Origin: Phytophthora quininea
Lineage: Eukaryota > Oomycota > Peronosporomycetes > Peronosporales > Peronosporaceae
Assembly: GCA_011947345.1 (NCBI GenBank)
Contig: JAAVTG010000542.1
Span: 186,001-250,000 of the forward strand
Length of the DNA: 64,000 nt
Direction of reading: 5' to 3'
Shown here: positions 20,363 through 32,555 of the stretch, piece by piece
Layout of the letters: each line of letters starts with the position of its first letter
Position numbering within the stretch: position 1 is the stretch's first letter
Program-made: the position numbers and the translations under genes
Notes under the pieces: generated by a model
Databases searched by the model: none
What the model was told of the DNA's origin: nothing
The model's input: only the letters and a program-made list of their open reading frames with translations

Positions 20363-21241
20363 TTACTCTGCTGCCTCTGCGTCGTTCGCGTCGCAAACTT
20401 CTACGCTCCGCTCGTCTGCTGCGATTGTCTGGGGCTCAAGCACTATCGGGGCTGCAGCTAGGCGCACTCCTGTCGTCAATCCACCAGTGCCGGTGAAATC
20501 CGTAGGATTCAACATGCCTTGGCGCATATCAATTTCGGGCAGCTTGTGATAGCACGGAAGGCCGGTTGTCTTGGTGTAATCACTGCACTTACCACGACCA
20601 ACATGCTCTAGTTGGTCAAGACGGCGCTTCAGCGCGTATGTGTGAATGATCTGGACAACACCAGCAAATAGTCGGCCTCGGAGTCTGTCCACCACCTTCA
20701 CGCGACTGTCCGATAGCATGACACGATGTTGGAGATTGGATTGTTGCCACCAGCGCCTCATTCGGCTCAGCATTGTCAGCATGCCTGAGCGAGAGCTAGC
20801 GAGCCATTGTTTCAGCTTCGCATGGAGCCGTTCGACCCTCGAGCTAGCCTGACGACCGAAATGCACCACTTCGTTTGTCCAGCAGTGTACGATCCTGCGC
20901 TTCCAAATATCGAGCCACACGGAAACGATGTATGCGGCTTCTGTAGGAAGTTTGTTGAGATCGATCCGCCAGCCTTCGTACTCGGTCTCTGTTCGAGATC
21001 GCACCAAGTCAATGAAGGCGTCGCAAAACGTTCGGTGGCCGACTGAGTCCTTCCAACTGGGTACGCGAGGTGACGAGTTCTCGAGATCGACGACTTTGGG
21101 GAAGTCGTGGTTTCTCACGTGCGTCTCGACGTCTTTGATGATGTGCCACAGGCACAGGAGAGATGTTGAAGAATGAGGCGGTGCACTGAAGGCACGAAGA
21201 GGAGTTTCCAAACAAAGCAGGATCGTGCGAAACTGCAGCAC
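20363..21241 (-). pseudogene. MULE transposase C-terminal remnant
   Basis: The frame carries LLCLWHIIKDVETHVRNHDF (the CxxH...-type helix after the DDE core), YIVSVWLDIWKRRIVHCWTN, FGRQASSRVERLHAKLKQWL (the N-R-x-E-S-type motif supplying the last catalytic Glu), and a SWIM-like CSDYTKTTGLPCYHKLPE near the C-terminus. This is the usual second half of Mutator-like/FAR1-type transposases. The first two catalytic Asp residues are missing; the upstream bases (21242-21320) keep coding flavour but no motif. It is a truncated fragment. Confidence 0.7.
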
Positions 21242-24200
21242 ACCAACAACTTCGATGTTGGAATAGGTACCAAATGTGTGGCACTATGTACCAAAAGATG
21301 GTGTTGGTAGCGGGTTGCCATGGTGTTGATACTTTTGATAATACTTTAGCAGTTGCTTGAAGAACCCTTTGTGGAGGTAGGTTGCGTCGGTTCTTGATCC
21401 GTATGAACGAGTTTCAAGAGGTAGCGTGATCGGATGCGCTAAAGGCGCTCCGCAACATCTCGTGAGTGTCGATATTCGCTAAACTCGACTAACGTCGGTA
21501 TTCATGATGAGATGAATGTTGAACAATTATTGCGAATTTATGCTGGCAGTGTGACGGCCAAACGCCAGTGTCGGCCAGAGTCCTGGAAAGGAGTCTCAAG
21601 GTTGAGAATGTGGAAGCCCAGCAAGGGGGGAGGGGGAGACCTGCATAGCTCGAGCGGTAGCTTAAAATGTGATCCCGAAGCGCTTAGAAAACTACCGTAG
21701 CTCTGACCACGCTATTGGACAGAGCTATATAATAACCACCATCACAACGACGCCTTGCTGCATGCTATGCGAGCAACAGGTGTCCTTGCGTTCGTACATC
21801 TGGAATCATCGTCCATCTCATTGTACCGACCGCGCACTGCCTTCTCCCGCAATTCGGTTTCCTGTGAAGTTCTCCATGACCGTGGCATCTTGGGTAGGGG
21901 TAACACACTGCCGCCTGGATCGCGATTGGCGCAGTGATCTCGATCTTGGTGAGGGCGACAGCTTCTACAACACCCGTGGCAGGAGCACCTTCGAACCAGG
22001 CTCTGCGCCCGCGATAGCAAGTGCTGAGGGATGGTGACCTCTGCAGTAGTGACCGATGCCAACCGGAGAACGGACGAATATATTGTCGCGAGCAGCGTGA
22101 AGAGCAGACCTGCGGCTTGCGAGTCCATGATGCACACTACATCGTGGAACAGGCACTGGACCTGTACGACTTGAGTCTGGCAGAAAATCAACCTCTGCGC
22201 GACAATGGGATCCGGATTTCTCGGGTGACGAAAACTGGCGCGTGGGAAGAGCATGGCCGGTGACCACAAGTCATTGCAGAAGTCCTGAAATATCTTCATT
22301 CTCTTTGTGTGGAATCATGGAGACGCGATGGTACTATTATAAGGAAGGGTTGTCGACCGAAGTCACGAGGGCGACAGATCTATCTCGTGGTTTTGAAGGA
22401 GAATACTGCCAGTAAAAATGTTGGAGTGGGCAATGAGGTGGCGCAGTTTCAACTTCCTGAATACTTTCGTAAGTTGGTCACCATTTATTTCGCTTCCCTG
22501 TACAAATTTATACAGTGGGGCTGCTTGCGACACGCCGAGATCGTGTTGTTCCTTGTACGACTTCACTAGACCAGGCACGTCAACATCAAACAAGGTTCCC
22601 GCACCCTCATTGATGGGTACCGAAGCTGGTGCACCAGAAAGTAACGTTCGCACCGTGCTCCGCGGCAGCAAGCACTACCACATTAGAGCCGCCTATCCCC
22701 GTGCTTCATTAGCCCCTCGACAATCCAGCACATCGTACCACAACAATTGTCCAGTAGAAGTGTGTGTGTGGAGGGGGGTCACTACCTCGCAGGTACAACG
22801 TCTGAACGCGCTCGATGGGCTTGGAGGAGACACCGCATCAGTGACATCATTAACAGCGTCTAAAACTCTCCTTAGGTCCACAGGTACAGGTGAAGTCATG
22901 CCACGCGATCCTCTTGCGGCTCCAGAACGCATGTATAAAAGCAACGATGGAAGACTGTGGTTGCCGACGACTCAGCAACGCCGGAGGACTACGCCCGGCA
23001 GTCAGCAATTGGGCGAGGCACGTTGTTAATGGAGAATTCGACAAGGGGATAGAATGAACTTTAGGACGTGTACGAAATAGTGTAGTTGCGGACAATCTCT
23101 TCAAGAATGCGGTTCATCCGCGGTAGATATGTCAAGTCACGCGCCTATGGAGAATCACTTTCCCAGAATTCAGACCAGCGAAAGGGGAGGCCAGGATGAC
23201 AAGGTCCACACTGGATCCAATATATCCGTAGTTAATCCAACTAACCCATTCGGGATTCATATTAAGTTCAAGGGATTCAGTATCTCTGAACCCAAATCTC
23301 GTTGTGGAACGCCACAATCGTGGATCTTGAACCATACAAGCCCAAGGGGTACGGATATCTGACATAGATCTGGTAGTATGATAGCCTTTAGAATAGGATC
23401 CAATCGTCATATTCGTAATACAGAGTCGAATTGCCTTGTATACCACAAGTGCCCTTCCAAGTGTCCAAGATTACGGGATTTACGTTGGCCCGGTCAAGAT
23501 ACTCCAGGAACAGCATGGATCAAGCAGCACTCGGGAGAGCTGGATAGTATATTGACCAGATCCGCCCGCAGCCCAAATCCACAAGGTCCACTGAAATTAC
23601 TACTTGACCAGGACGACCGACCGACCCTCAACCCCAAGACTACACCATTGGAAGCGTTCAAGTACGGAAATGGACCCCAAATACACCCCTCAAGGCAACC
23701 TCACATGGATCCAAGATCTAGATACCAGCTCCAGATAAATGTCAAACCCCATTCGACCGTGAGTGAAGATTCCCGCGCTGCGTCCCCCCACGTCTCGCCA
23801 AGACATTCAACCTCGATCGATCAAGCATTCCTGGATTTCCGGAAGATCAGATCCAGCCCGCAGACGAGTACGTAAGGTGAGCACAACGTCAGCATCCCCA
23901 CGGTTATCGGAGTACCATCTTCGTTGGTCGGTGTCTGGGCGCAGTGGAAGCGGCTTTCGACAAATCTCAATTCATGACATGCCCATTTGGTTGAAGAAAA
24001 ATAACTTGGGCCAGAGAGTGGCTGTGGAGGCAGGCACCACAGCTCGATGACAGAAAGCAAGATTGATGAACAACTGAGCGGATTGAGTCGCAGAATTTAC
24101 CGCAGCCAGGTGGGGCATTTTGTACAGGCGATCAATTAATGTAAATATCCTGGCAGGTTCCTGGTCACCAGCATCGTGAACTAAGATGTGTGGTCCATGC

Positions 24201-24790
24201 CGACAGATTTCTACATATACGCTGGTATAGCGAGAGGGTTGCGAAGATATCAAGACACCAGCTCGCACTGGACGCGCTGGCACACTTCCTATGGGCGTAC
24301 CCACTTGTGTATCCAGTGATGCATATGTGGCCAGAAGAAGTACATGTTACGGAACCTGAAGGGCGGTGAAATAGAGCCGATATGTGTACCGATCAGCAGT
24401 GGGGCGACTGCGATCGACCCAGCGCGTCCTGCCGAGATCTATGAAAAGTCCGCTAAGTACAAGCGCTTCGAGACATAATCTTGGGAGGCTCTCCGAGCTT
24501 CTGGAAATACCATCCAACCTCTATCGCACACGTCATCCCCGATAAAGTTCTTGGGAGATTACCTAGTGAATGCAGTATCCGTCCTGAAATGGATCGGTTC
24601 AAATAGTGTTTTACCCGCCAGTGGCCCTTGCCCCGGGAACAGTCTGAGGAAAGCGATGAGTCCTTCGCTAAGCGGGGGAATGCAGGTCACGTTCGCGAGA
24701 ATATACGTTCACATTCTGGTCGAACGTTCTGCGTGAATGAAACGACGGGTGTGCATGCCTTTAGTCGCCGATTGGCGCGACTATCCCAGG
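21242..24790. other. Degraded repeat-derived sequence without a supported gene
   Basis: Short frames on both strands look partly protein-like but change frame often. On minus near 22125-21750 a hydrophobic stretch (GLLFTLLATIYSSVLRLASV) and a separate Cys-bearing frame (VCYPYPRCHGHGELHRKPNC) might be parts of one worn secreted protein, but I could not join them. Around 22880-23100 on minus SNSPLTTCLAQLL resembles an eroded integrase. The segment 23150-23870 is low in coding signal. I treat the whole as decayed retroelement. Confidence 0.35.
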
Positions 24791-24799
24791 TCAGACTCT

Positions 24800-25480
24800 C
24801 ACGCTACGAAAAGATATGATTTTGGACTCAATGGCAGGAAGCGTGATCCACAACCCCAAACCCAGCCCCTTTGGTCTCATGGATGGTTCTACCAAATCTT
24901 GACGGGAGAATGTACCTTTTGACGGTTGTCGAGATGCCAAGCGGTATTCTGGGAGAGTGGCTAGTTATGCCGCAGGGACATCCGGCGGGATGGAATTCGC
25001 AAAAGCTGGTTGTGCACCTGGACCAAAGCGCCTACTTTGACACGGTGTTTGGGCGGTCCCTGAGAAAATCGAATCTGGCTGACACCACACAAGCAGAAGT
25101 ATCTTCGTCAGCGCTTCGGGATTGCGAATGTACTCATAGGTGTACGAACGACTATGCAGCCTTGGTGTGTCATTCTATGCATATCCAGAAAAACACACCA
25201 TATACGTGGTACTTCAGGTGATGTGGCGGATAAACTAGAGGGACCATCACTCTCCTGTGGTTCTCGCATGTTGCCTGCACATAGGTCTTCAACTGCGCGC
25301 GCACCTCGCCTACCATTACGGGGTTCATGTGCATACTTTGGGGTTGGTCCAGCAAATATTGGAATGAATCGGACCGCAGTCGGATTGCATCTTCGGCATG
25401 CTGTGGCTTTCACTCAACTCAATCGCAATGAAGTCATTTTCAGAAGCGATCGCTTTGTCAGTTAATCATACCACTACGTC
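24800..25480 (+). pseudogene. Heavily eroded Ty3/gypsy reverse transcriptase
   Basis: Plus-strand pieces still show the RT palm: FGLMDGSTK and WFYQILTGECTF (from the LVDGFYQILMRE-type motif with the first Asp), followed by TVVEMPSGILGEWLVMPQGH, a hallmark of oomycete gypsy RT (TxxSGMLWEWLVMPQGL). The YxDD region is reduced to SAYFDTVFG, and a downstream frame near 25130-25190 keeps a faint trace of the segment that follows. Stops and frame changes occur every 50-100 bases. This is a different and older copy than the one at 1-4508. Confidence 0.6.
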
Positions 25481-27854
25481 AGTTATGTGTGCCGTCACCA
25501 ACAAGTCCAACAGTAGCAAATCTAGGCATGATTCGCTCTGGCATACGTAGTTGTGTTTGTTAATATTTGAGCCAATGGGAAGTTCAGATTTTGTGACGTA
25601 CCGACGGACAGAAGCTTTATTTTTAAGCTTTGTTCTTTTTGAACGTCTTGATTTTTATTTTTGCGTCACGGACATGACGTAACACGCTCAACCTCATCGA
25701 GCAGAATTCATTGATTTGCTTGCGAGCTGCAAGAGGGCTGATATCAGTGAGCTTGGGAGGTCCCTCCCTCACCAAGCCCGATGCCACAATATGGTAGGGT
25801 GGATGGAACGCACGGGTGCGCTAGGCCATTCACGTGAAATGGATGAGGTCAATCGAAGTTAAAACCCTCCGCTGCTGGGAGGTTCTTGCTACACTTAAGA
25901 ATTCCAGAAAACACAAGAGAAAGTGAGATTCATAGTCTCGGTCGCAGTCCGAGTCCCATCCTAGCTTTCACCTACCGCTGACGCAGCTGATCGGTGCCTG
26001 CAGATCCTTGGCCGACTACCACTTTCCAACAGTCGAGGCATGCACGGTTTCAGCAATACGAACTCGACAAGCGGAGGCATCGCGCTCCAGCTCCTCAGAC
26101 TATCAGCTCACATGGCGGGAAATGTATTCTCCATGGCGCAGTTTACGCGCTCCGTTTGGCCATTCACCTGCGGGTGATCCGCAGTGGACATCCAGTCTGG
26201 TACCGAACGCATTGAAGACGGACATCCAACAATACCCTGCGAAGCGCGTATTCGGACCCGAGGTGATCATCCCCGGCAGGTCATGCTATCAAAAGACCCG
26301 ATTGATGAACAACAACGCGGTACTCTTTCCGTCCATGGAGTCTGATAGCGTCGCAAAGCAAGGCATCTTAACCAATTAATAAAAACCAAAGTGCTTATGT
26401 TATCTACCAACTCCTTGCCAGGGTAGGCACAAATGTATGCTCATGGTCTGTCAGTATTCCAGAGTATAGCCATGCTCATCAGGGCATGTGGCGAGGATTT
26501 GACCAGTTTGCACACGCGCTTACCCACTAACACGGTATGGACCGCCAGTGAAGAGCACTCACGAAGCAATAGGTCTTCTTAGGACTGAGGTAGTTGCTCG
26601 CGAGAAAATCGTGAGCCTTATAGAGAATAACATACTTGAGGTCCTCGTCGTGGGGCATACCACATGTGGAGTGTCATCCTGGCCTGTGCTGTAATATGGC
26701 AGGCTGTTATCTCAAGTATAGCGATGCAGCCACGCGCGCAAGTGGTCAGCAGTTCTGCCTTCGAATCTGTAAACTCACCGCTCCCAAGACCACGGAGCAA
26801 TGCGATACAGGATTCATTCTATACATGCGCTGGTTGTCATCGACGACACCACCACTGTGAAATAAGATAGTTCATAGCCTGGCGTTCGCGACAGCGCATC
26901 GATCAGGACGTCCTTCCTGTCACGCTTCTGTTTGATGTGTTTTTCCTACAGACACCGCTTTTCCTTCGCTTGGAGTGATATAATACCCGCGTATGGGAGT
27001 TCTTCTTGCCCCAATGCACTTCCTTTCGCAGAGTAGGAACCCATGGGGCAATTCTCTACGAGAGGTAAGACCACTGTGTCTTAGCATACCATGAAATGTA
27101 CCCTGGTTACCTTTACAGTAACCTATAATTTGTGGACGAGAATTCCCCTCATATTGCTTTTGACCAAGGATGCGCTGCGCCTACAGCGACTGTATTCTGC
27201 CTTTTGTGGACAAGTTTGGAGCTTGTAATGGATGCGGTGCTCAAGTTCACCATGCGTGTAGCAATGTGGTTTCGAAGGAGAGTTAAACCAAAGGTAAATC
27301 ACTTGGCTTGTGTTCATAATAATTACGATAACGTTGTACTGTAATACAGGTTTTACAGCGACTCATACCATCGCAAATATAACGGCAAAGAACCACAGCC
27401 TTCGATGGGAGACGACAGCTGCACTTTAAAAAGACAAAAGGTCTGCAGCATTTAATTTCTGAACATTTGGGTGGTTATGCTAACTAGTATCGATATGCGC
27501 AACAGAATCCGGTTGTGGACACGCTGCAATCGACGCCAAAAGGATGGAGTCAGGGCGGTTTCGTGCCACTAGCTCAAACTGCGATGGCATCGCTAGAGGA
27601 ACCACCATCCCTGAGCTCTGTGGTGGTTTCCTCCGGCGATTTCGTTGAAATGTCGCCTCTTGCTCGATTAGCTACCCCTTCGGCTGGTTCTCAAGATGTA
27701 TCATCGCAGGGGCATCGCAAAAATCCTGCTACCATTTCCTCAGACCCCCTCGTACGATACGGGCTACATTGGCATCTCAAACGGTAGCTTTTGAAAGTGA
27801 TGGTGTGCCGGTAGGAATTCGTCATTTCCGCCCCCTTGACGCAACGGAAGAATT
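25481..27854. other. Decayed retroelement tail, no supported gene
   Basis: This stretch probably holds the remains of RNase H/integrase of the gypsy copy upstream, but no catalytic motif survives that I can point to. It is AT-richer than the host gene islands. No LTR pair was recognised. Confidence 0.35.
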
Positions 27855-30240
27855 GTGGAAATACACCCACTAACTCGAAACACCAAGGCACAAGACACAT
27901 GGATCTCAAGTAAAGTCATACAGCAGCTTGTGCTTATTGTGCTTGGAACAAGCGCATGGCTCGCAAGCTCAAACAAAAAGATCGGCCCCACACGATGGGA
28001 GAAAGCACTGTGCAGCATAAGCAACACTTTGAATGAAAAGATGCACATGGAGCGAATGCACCGCAATCACAAGTACACAATTGCAATACTGGCGAAAAAA
28101 TACAAGAGATCGTGCCAAAAGTTGGTGAATAATGAGTGCAGGATCGACGTGATGCTGAAGAAAGCTACTGCCCCCAACCTAAGCGCGGACCGCTCGAAAA
28201 TGCATCAGCGGATATGGTAAATCACCAAATTTCGAAGTGGGTGTCAAGCGAAGGTAGGGTCCCTGAATTAGCTGGATCCGTATTGTCTTTTGTTTTAACA
28301 ATGCCCGCGAACAGGTCTTCCCTACAGCGTTTGCTCCTCAGCATCTTTTTCAGAATTGATTCAGACTGCAACAAGAAACCCGGACTTTACCGTGCTGAGT
28401 CGTGAGCGCCACTACAATATTATGGACGCCTCCTTCAAAGTGTTTTGCAAACTTCTCACAAAACTCAACAAAAAGAGCATTCAGTTCTTGGTGGAATGCA
28501 ATTTCTGAACGTCATGCATGATGTCTGGACAAGCAACGCGAAGGATAGCGTCATTGGAGCTTCTATCACTTTTATTAATCAAACATGGGCATTTCGACAT
28601 ATTGAGGTAATGGCTGTAGTGCACAATGATGGCCATTCTGCTCTGCAAGTTGCAACAATTATGAAGAATACACTGGTCGAGAGGTATGGACTTGACGTCG
28701 ATAAGTATGCCAAGTTCATGATGTCCGACACGACTCCCTCAGCAAAAAACGTGGCCTCATACTTTTAAACCACACAAGAGGATTGCGATATGCACTTATT
28801 CAATTTATGCATTGGCTACGCGTTGGGGCTCAAGGACAACACTGAAACATCGGAGATGTGGGACCCGGTTGCAGAAGAATTCGTTAAAAAAACAATTGTC
28901 ACCACTCCAGGCAAGCCTTTGCCAGGAGACGGTGATGTGATCCGCAAGCTTCGGGATTTACACTACTATTTTCTTAGCAGCGGGAGGCGCATGGACGCTC
29001 TGAAAAAGTTCAGGAGGCATTGTTCTTATCGAGCATTGCCCCATTGCGAGACGTGAATGTTCTTGTTGCGTCAGCCTGTCGTCTTTTAAGACGATCTATA
29101 TTTAACTTCGCGGCTTTCAAGGCATATTTTCAAACAAAGCGTGGTGAAAATGTGTTCACTGCTATCAGTGAAGGTAATTGGAGATTAATGTCTGGGCTAG
29201 AGGCTGTCACGCGTTACATTTCAGGACTTGCACTTGTGGAGACTCAGCGGGAAAATACCGCGGCATCCTTCATGGTATTGTGCCGACAGTTTGCTAAGTG
29301 TTTGCTGCAGACTAACATATACTATGTTTTATCTCGTGACCCACCTGCATCGCCTACAATAACTGAAGCTTTGCACCACCGAAGACCTGTGAATTGTCAA
29401 ATTTCACCTCTACTGGTCAGAGATGCATCGACCGATTAAAATGCCAGCTACGCCTACGCTTTCCCTCCCTGAGCGTTGAAAGTATTATTTCTCTTCTACT
29501 TGACCCACGCTGTAAGCGGAATATTGATAAGATTATCGACGCGGAGGACAACGAAGAAAAACAAAGAAACCAAACCTTAAAATCTGCAGCCATGAGGCTA
29601 TTTCAGTCGGAGCATCGAGAAGTTTACTACAAACTACGCCATCAGGACCCTAAAACCACTGGAAAAGTGGTTTCCGGTCGTTCACTCCCCATCGCCCAAC
29701 CTTCAAATTGTCATGATCCATTTGCAAGTATTCGAAAACGTTTCGGAGTCACTGTTCCTGCTACGACGCAATGCGTATTCAATGATGACGTTCAGGGCAA
29801 TGAGGCCGATGCCGGATTGACGCGGTGGTTCAATTTAAATCCGTCCTGGGATGAGGTCGCCTTACGTCAACAAGCTGATGCCCAACTAGAACCAGCAAAA
29901 GAGAAAAAGCTGCGAACAGATTTTGCTAGCAAGATGACTGTTACTGCTGAAGACGGTAGCAGGGAATGGGACTTGCTGGGTGTGATTGAAAATGTAGACG
30001 TTCTCAAGTGGTTTAACGAAACCGGCGAAAGGGATTTCCCTCGATAGCTATCATGGCTCGGATACATCTGGGAAGAGTGCCATCATCAGCATTTCAAGAG
30101 AGGGTTTTCTCGACTGGCGGTATTATGCTGGGGCCGCGTCGAACGAAACGTCCAGCGAAAGAGCGGAAAAGCAGCTTTTACTCAGACATAACAAGAGCGA
30201 AATTGTGAAGATGGGAAGTTTGGAACGTATCTCGTGATTA
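27855..30240 (+). pseudogene. hAT-family transposase, multiply frameshifted (copy A)
   Basis: Pieces in three frames follow the hAT order. Near 27920 HAACAYCAWNKRMARK gives a CxxC BED-type finger; near 28385 NPDFTVLSRERHYNIMDAS; at 28500 GMQFLNVMHDVWTSNAKDS holds the first catalytic Asp in the DxWTS motif; 28790-29056 MHLFNLCIGYALG; 29480-29520 SIISLLLDPRCKRN is the hAT LDPR motif; and 30045-30170, after ERDFP, an out-of-frame SSAFQERVFSTGGIMLGPRR is the C-terminal dimerisation motif. At least five frame breaks are present. It would have excised by a cut-and-paste mechanism. Confidence 0.75.
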
Positions 30241-30568
30241 CAATCAAGTTGCTGTCGCTATCTTCATCAAAATAAGTGCTGTTTGCCACTATATATTGGT
30301 GGTGTCCATGTATTATAGCTGTATGTTTCCGTTGCTGGAGTTTCATTACACTCCCTCGGGCATGGACAGCAATAATATATCTTCGTATTTTGTCAAGTAC
30401 TTGCTGCCATGTGCGATGCAAATGCTAGCAATCCTGTACGTGTTTTCGAATTCTAGAAGGAATCTTATTCGAGTACGAGCATTGGGAATTCTTGTTCTAG
30501 TCTGACCAGCAACAGCCCGAAGCGCAAGCGGCAACGTTTGATTGACGTAGAGTATATTCTTTACTCAA
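30241..30568. other. Gap after hAT copy A, nothing recognised
   Basis: No ORF with coding flavour and no repeat that I can support. It may be the 3' untranslated and subterminal part of hAT copy A. Confidence 0.3.
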
Positions 30569-31175
30569 AATGACTGCAGTTTTGGATTTTTTAACATCTG
30601 CTCAAGACGTGCCGCTGCTTAAAAGCCTTCAAGCGCTACGGTTGAAGCAGAACCCGTTTCTCATCTGACACTCCCCAGCGTTTGCTCTTCAGTTGCTAGG
30701 TAATTGGGATGACGATTTAAGAGTACTGAGCGCATCGAAAGTGCGGCTTCGTGAGCAGCATCGATGACGTTGCCTGCTAGCTGAAAATATTGCGGCTACT
30801 GCAGAGAATCACGGCAGCAAATCGATTACTGCTGTAATGCCGCTTCAAGCAAATCAATTAAAGCCTCAAACTTCCCCTGCCCAAAGCGGAGATAAGAAGA
30901 GCAATATTCTCGATGCGGTCGTTGTTGCAGCCAAAGCTCGCGAGAATGCCATACGCGAGGATATTGCGGGTGTCACGAACTGGTTACTCAAGCTGAACAC
31001 GACGAACTCGCGGCATTGCAAGAGCGACTGCAAGATGTAATTCTACCAGAAAACGCCGTCAATTGCAGAACCGGATCGGCAGAGTCGTTAACAACTCAAG
31101 TTCCGCACACGAACGAACTTAAAACGCAAAAAAGCTATATGCCGTGGAGCCAAAGACCGTCGTCTATCAAGCAGT
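30569..31175 (+). pseudogene. Coding-like remnant, unrecognised
   Basis: ATG 30570 starts MTAVLDFLTSAQDVPLL, stops after 32 codons, and similar composition resumes through frame changes: KARENAIREDIAGVTNWLLK and, in another frame, HELVTQAEHDELAALQERLQ (a short coiled coil) to TAG-free sequence ending near 31170. The Gln/Glu-rich helical content is that of a real protein but no family is recognised. It lies between hAT copy A and a hairpin, so it may be transposon-borne. Confidence 0.28.
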
Positions 31176-31617
31176 GACTAGACTCGTGCTCGATCGTTTT
31201 TGCAATGCAACTTGCGGACCCCTGTAAATGCCTCTGCTCGCTCCATTTTATCTAACGGCAGCGCTTCAAAAACAGGCAGAAATCCAACTCGTTCCTTGTT
31301 GCTCCGTTGTTCGCCGTTGATGCATCATCCGATGGAAGACCTGGGGTGTCCTCGACAAAGGATTCATGAAACCTTGTCCAGTGTGATTTCTCTACGTGAA
31401 TATCTACTGCCGGTAATTCATGCTGTGATAGTACGAATGTGCTTCGGAGACCTCACAGTCGGTTCACGACTATACTTCCTCAGAGAACTAATGTGACGTA
31501 ACCGACGTCAGTTGTTCACGACCGCGACGAGGCTGTCAATGATCACAACTGTTGTTTGCTTAGGAGAGGAAGCATCAAAGATTACTACCAAAGAACTGGC
31601 CACCAGAGCAGCTAGCA
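31176..31617. other. Intergenic, no supported gene
   Basis: A 98-codon plus-strand frame at 31200 has no motif and mixed composition. I see no recognisable repeats until the palindrome at 31618. Confidence 0.35.
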
Positions 31618-31664
31618 GATAGAAGTCTCTCTGGAAACAACTTGTTTTCAGAGAGACTTCTATC
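31618..31664. repeat. 47-bp near-perfect palindrome
   Basis: Two 23-bp arms (left 31618-31640, starting GATAGAAGTCTCTCTGG; right 31642-31664) are reverse complements except for one G/A mismatch, with a single C at the centre. It sits directly outside the proposed left end of the large hAT element. As RNA or single-stranded DNA it would form a very stable hairpin. Confidence 0.9.
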
Positions 31665-31675
31665 TCTAGTGATGT

Positions 31676-31810
31676 TAAATCGATCCAATCGAATTGATCG
31701 GTTGTCCCGTTTGACCAATCGGAATCGATCGGATTGTGAGTGGGCAAAATCCGATCGATTCCGATCGATTCCGATCGATTTCGATCGATTTTCGACTGAT
31801 CGATATTCAT
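31676..31810 (+). repeat. Left subterminal GATCGATT-rich block of the hAT element
   Basis: The block contains at least four successive CCGATCGATT-type units (31751-31790) and ends TTTTCGACTGATCGA. Its counterpart at 37925-38190 is in inverted orientation. Self-complementary GATCGATC cores could pair with themselves. Multiple short subterminal repeats are typical of hAT ends, where they bind the BED finger of the transposase. Confidence 0.7.
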
Positions 31811-32149
31811 TTTTCGCAGGAATCCCCCAGAAACGAATTTATTTGTCCTTCTCTAAAGCGAGGTATATCAATACATAAAATACACGACTGATCTCGTATT
31901 GGTAGAAACTTGGCAATTTTCACCAATAGTTAGCTGTACTTGTCTAGCTTCATGCTAAATTGTTGATATCAAGAACCGGAGAGGTAATGAAAGGACGCTC
32001 TGGAGAACGAGCGTGCTGGGTGCAGCGATGCCTGCTGCCGTGACGGCGTCAGGCGCTACGACTACGGCTGCTTTGAGCGGCGGTGAAGGAGAGGCGTTGA
32101 CGGTGTTGGGAGCTGCGGGAAATGCCGCGACGCACAGCCTGTACATGCG

Positions 32150-32555
32150 CCAAGCGCGCGAGGGCAGCATCAGCGAGTCGATGATGTTCTCTGCTGACGT
32201 CGATGCGGCTACATAGGAGATCCAGCGCATTTGCACGGTGCGTCGACGGACGAGGCTGCGTTGGCGGCTCTACTGCTGTCGAAGACAGCGGAGCAGCGCT
32301 ACCTGATCCGGTGGCGCTACCGCATTCTGTACAAGCAGAGCTTGACGGTGTAGTGATGAGCACGAGCGACTATGGCGTGCTGCTGAAGATGCTGTTGATT
32401 CCACTGGAGCACGCGGAGGCAGAGATTCTCCGTGAGGCGACGAAAGGCCTGGGCACAACGGAGGAGGGGATCTATCCGGTGGTAATGGCTCGCTCGAACG
32501 CGGAGGTCGCTCTGCTGAAGAAGACGTCCAGGAGAAGTATGACGCTGCTGTCGAA
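32150..32555 (+). pseudogene. Annexin gene fragment (repeat I and start of repeat II)
   Basis: In sequence, ADVDAAT and EIQRICT (split by TAG), then in the next frame GASTDEAALAALLLSKTAEQ and RYLIRWRYRILYKQSL, are annexin repeat I (the G-x-GTDE-type loop, LLSKTxEQR, YRxLYxxxL). After another shift GDYGVLLKMLLIPLEHAEAE, ATKGLGTTEEGIYPVVMARS and EVALLKK are the end of repeat I and the start of repeat II with its calcium loop GLGTTEE. A last shift gives VQEKYDAAV, after which homology ends abruptly at about 32553 and ABC-transporter sequence begins. Annexins bind membranes with calcium; this piece is dead. Confidence 0.85.

Noticed and set aside
21742..22299. 185-codon minus ORF with hydrophobic start as a secreted Cys-rich effector
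   Set aside because: The Cys-bearing part is in another frame and the two could not be joined at a plausible site; surrounding sequence is eroded repeat.
31676..31810. Simple satellite DNA
   Set aside because: The GATCGATT block has an inverted counterpart at the other side of a hAT transposase and includes non-repeated flanks that also align, which fits element ends better.
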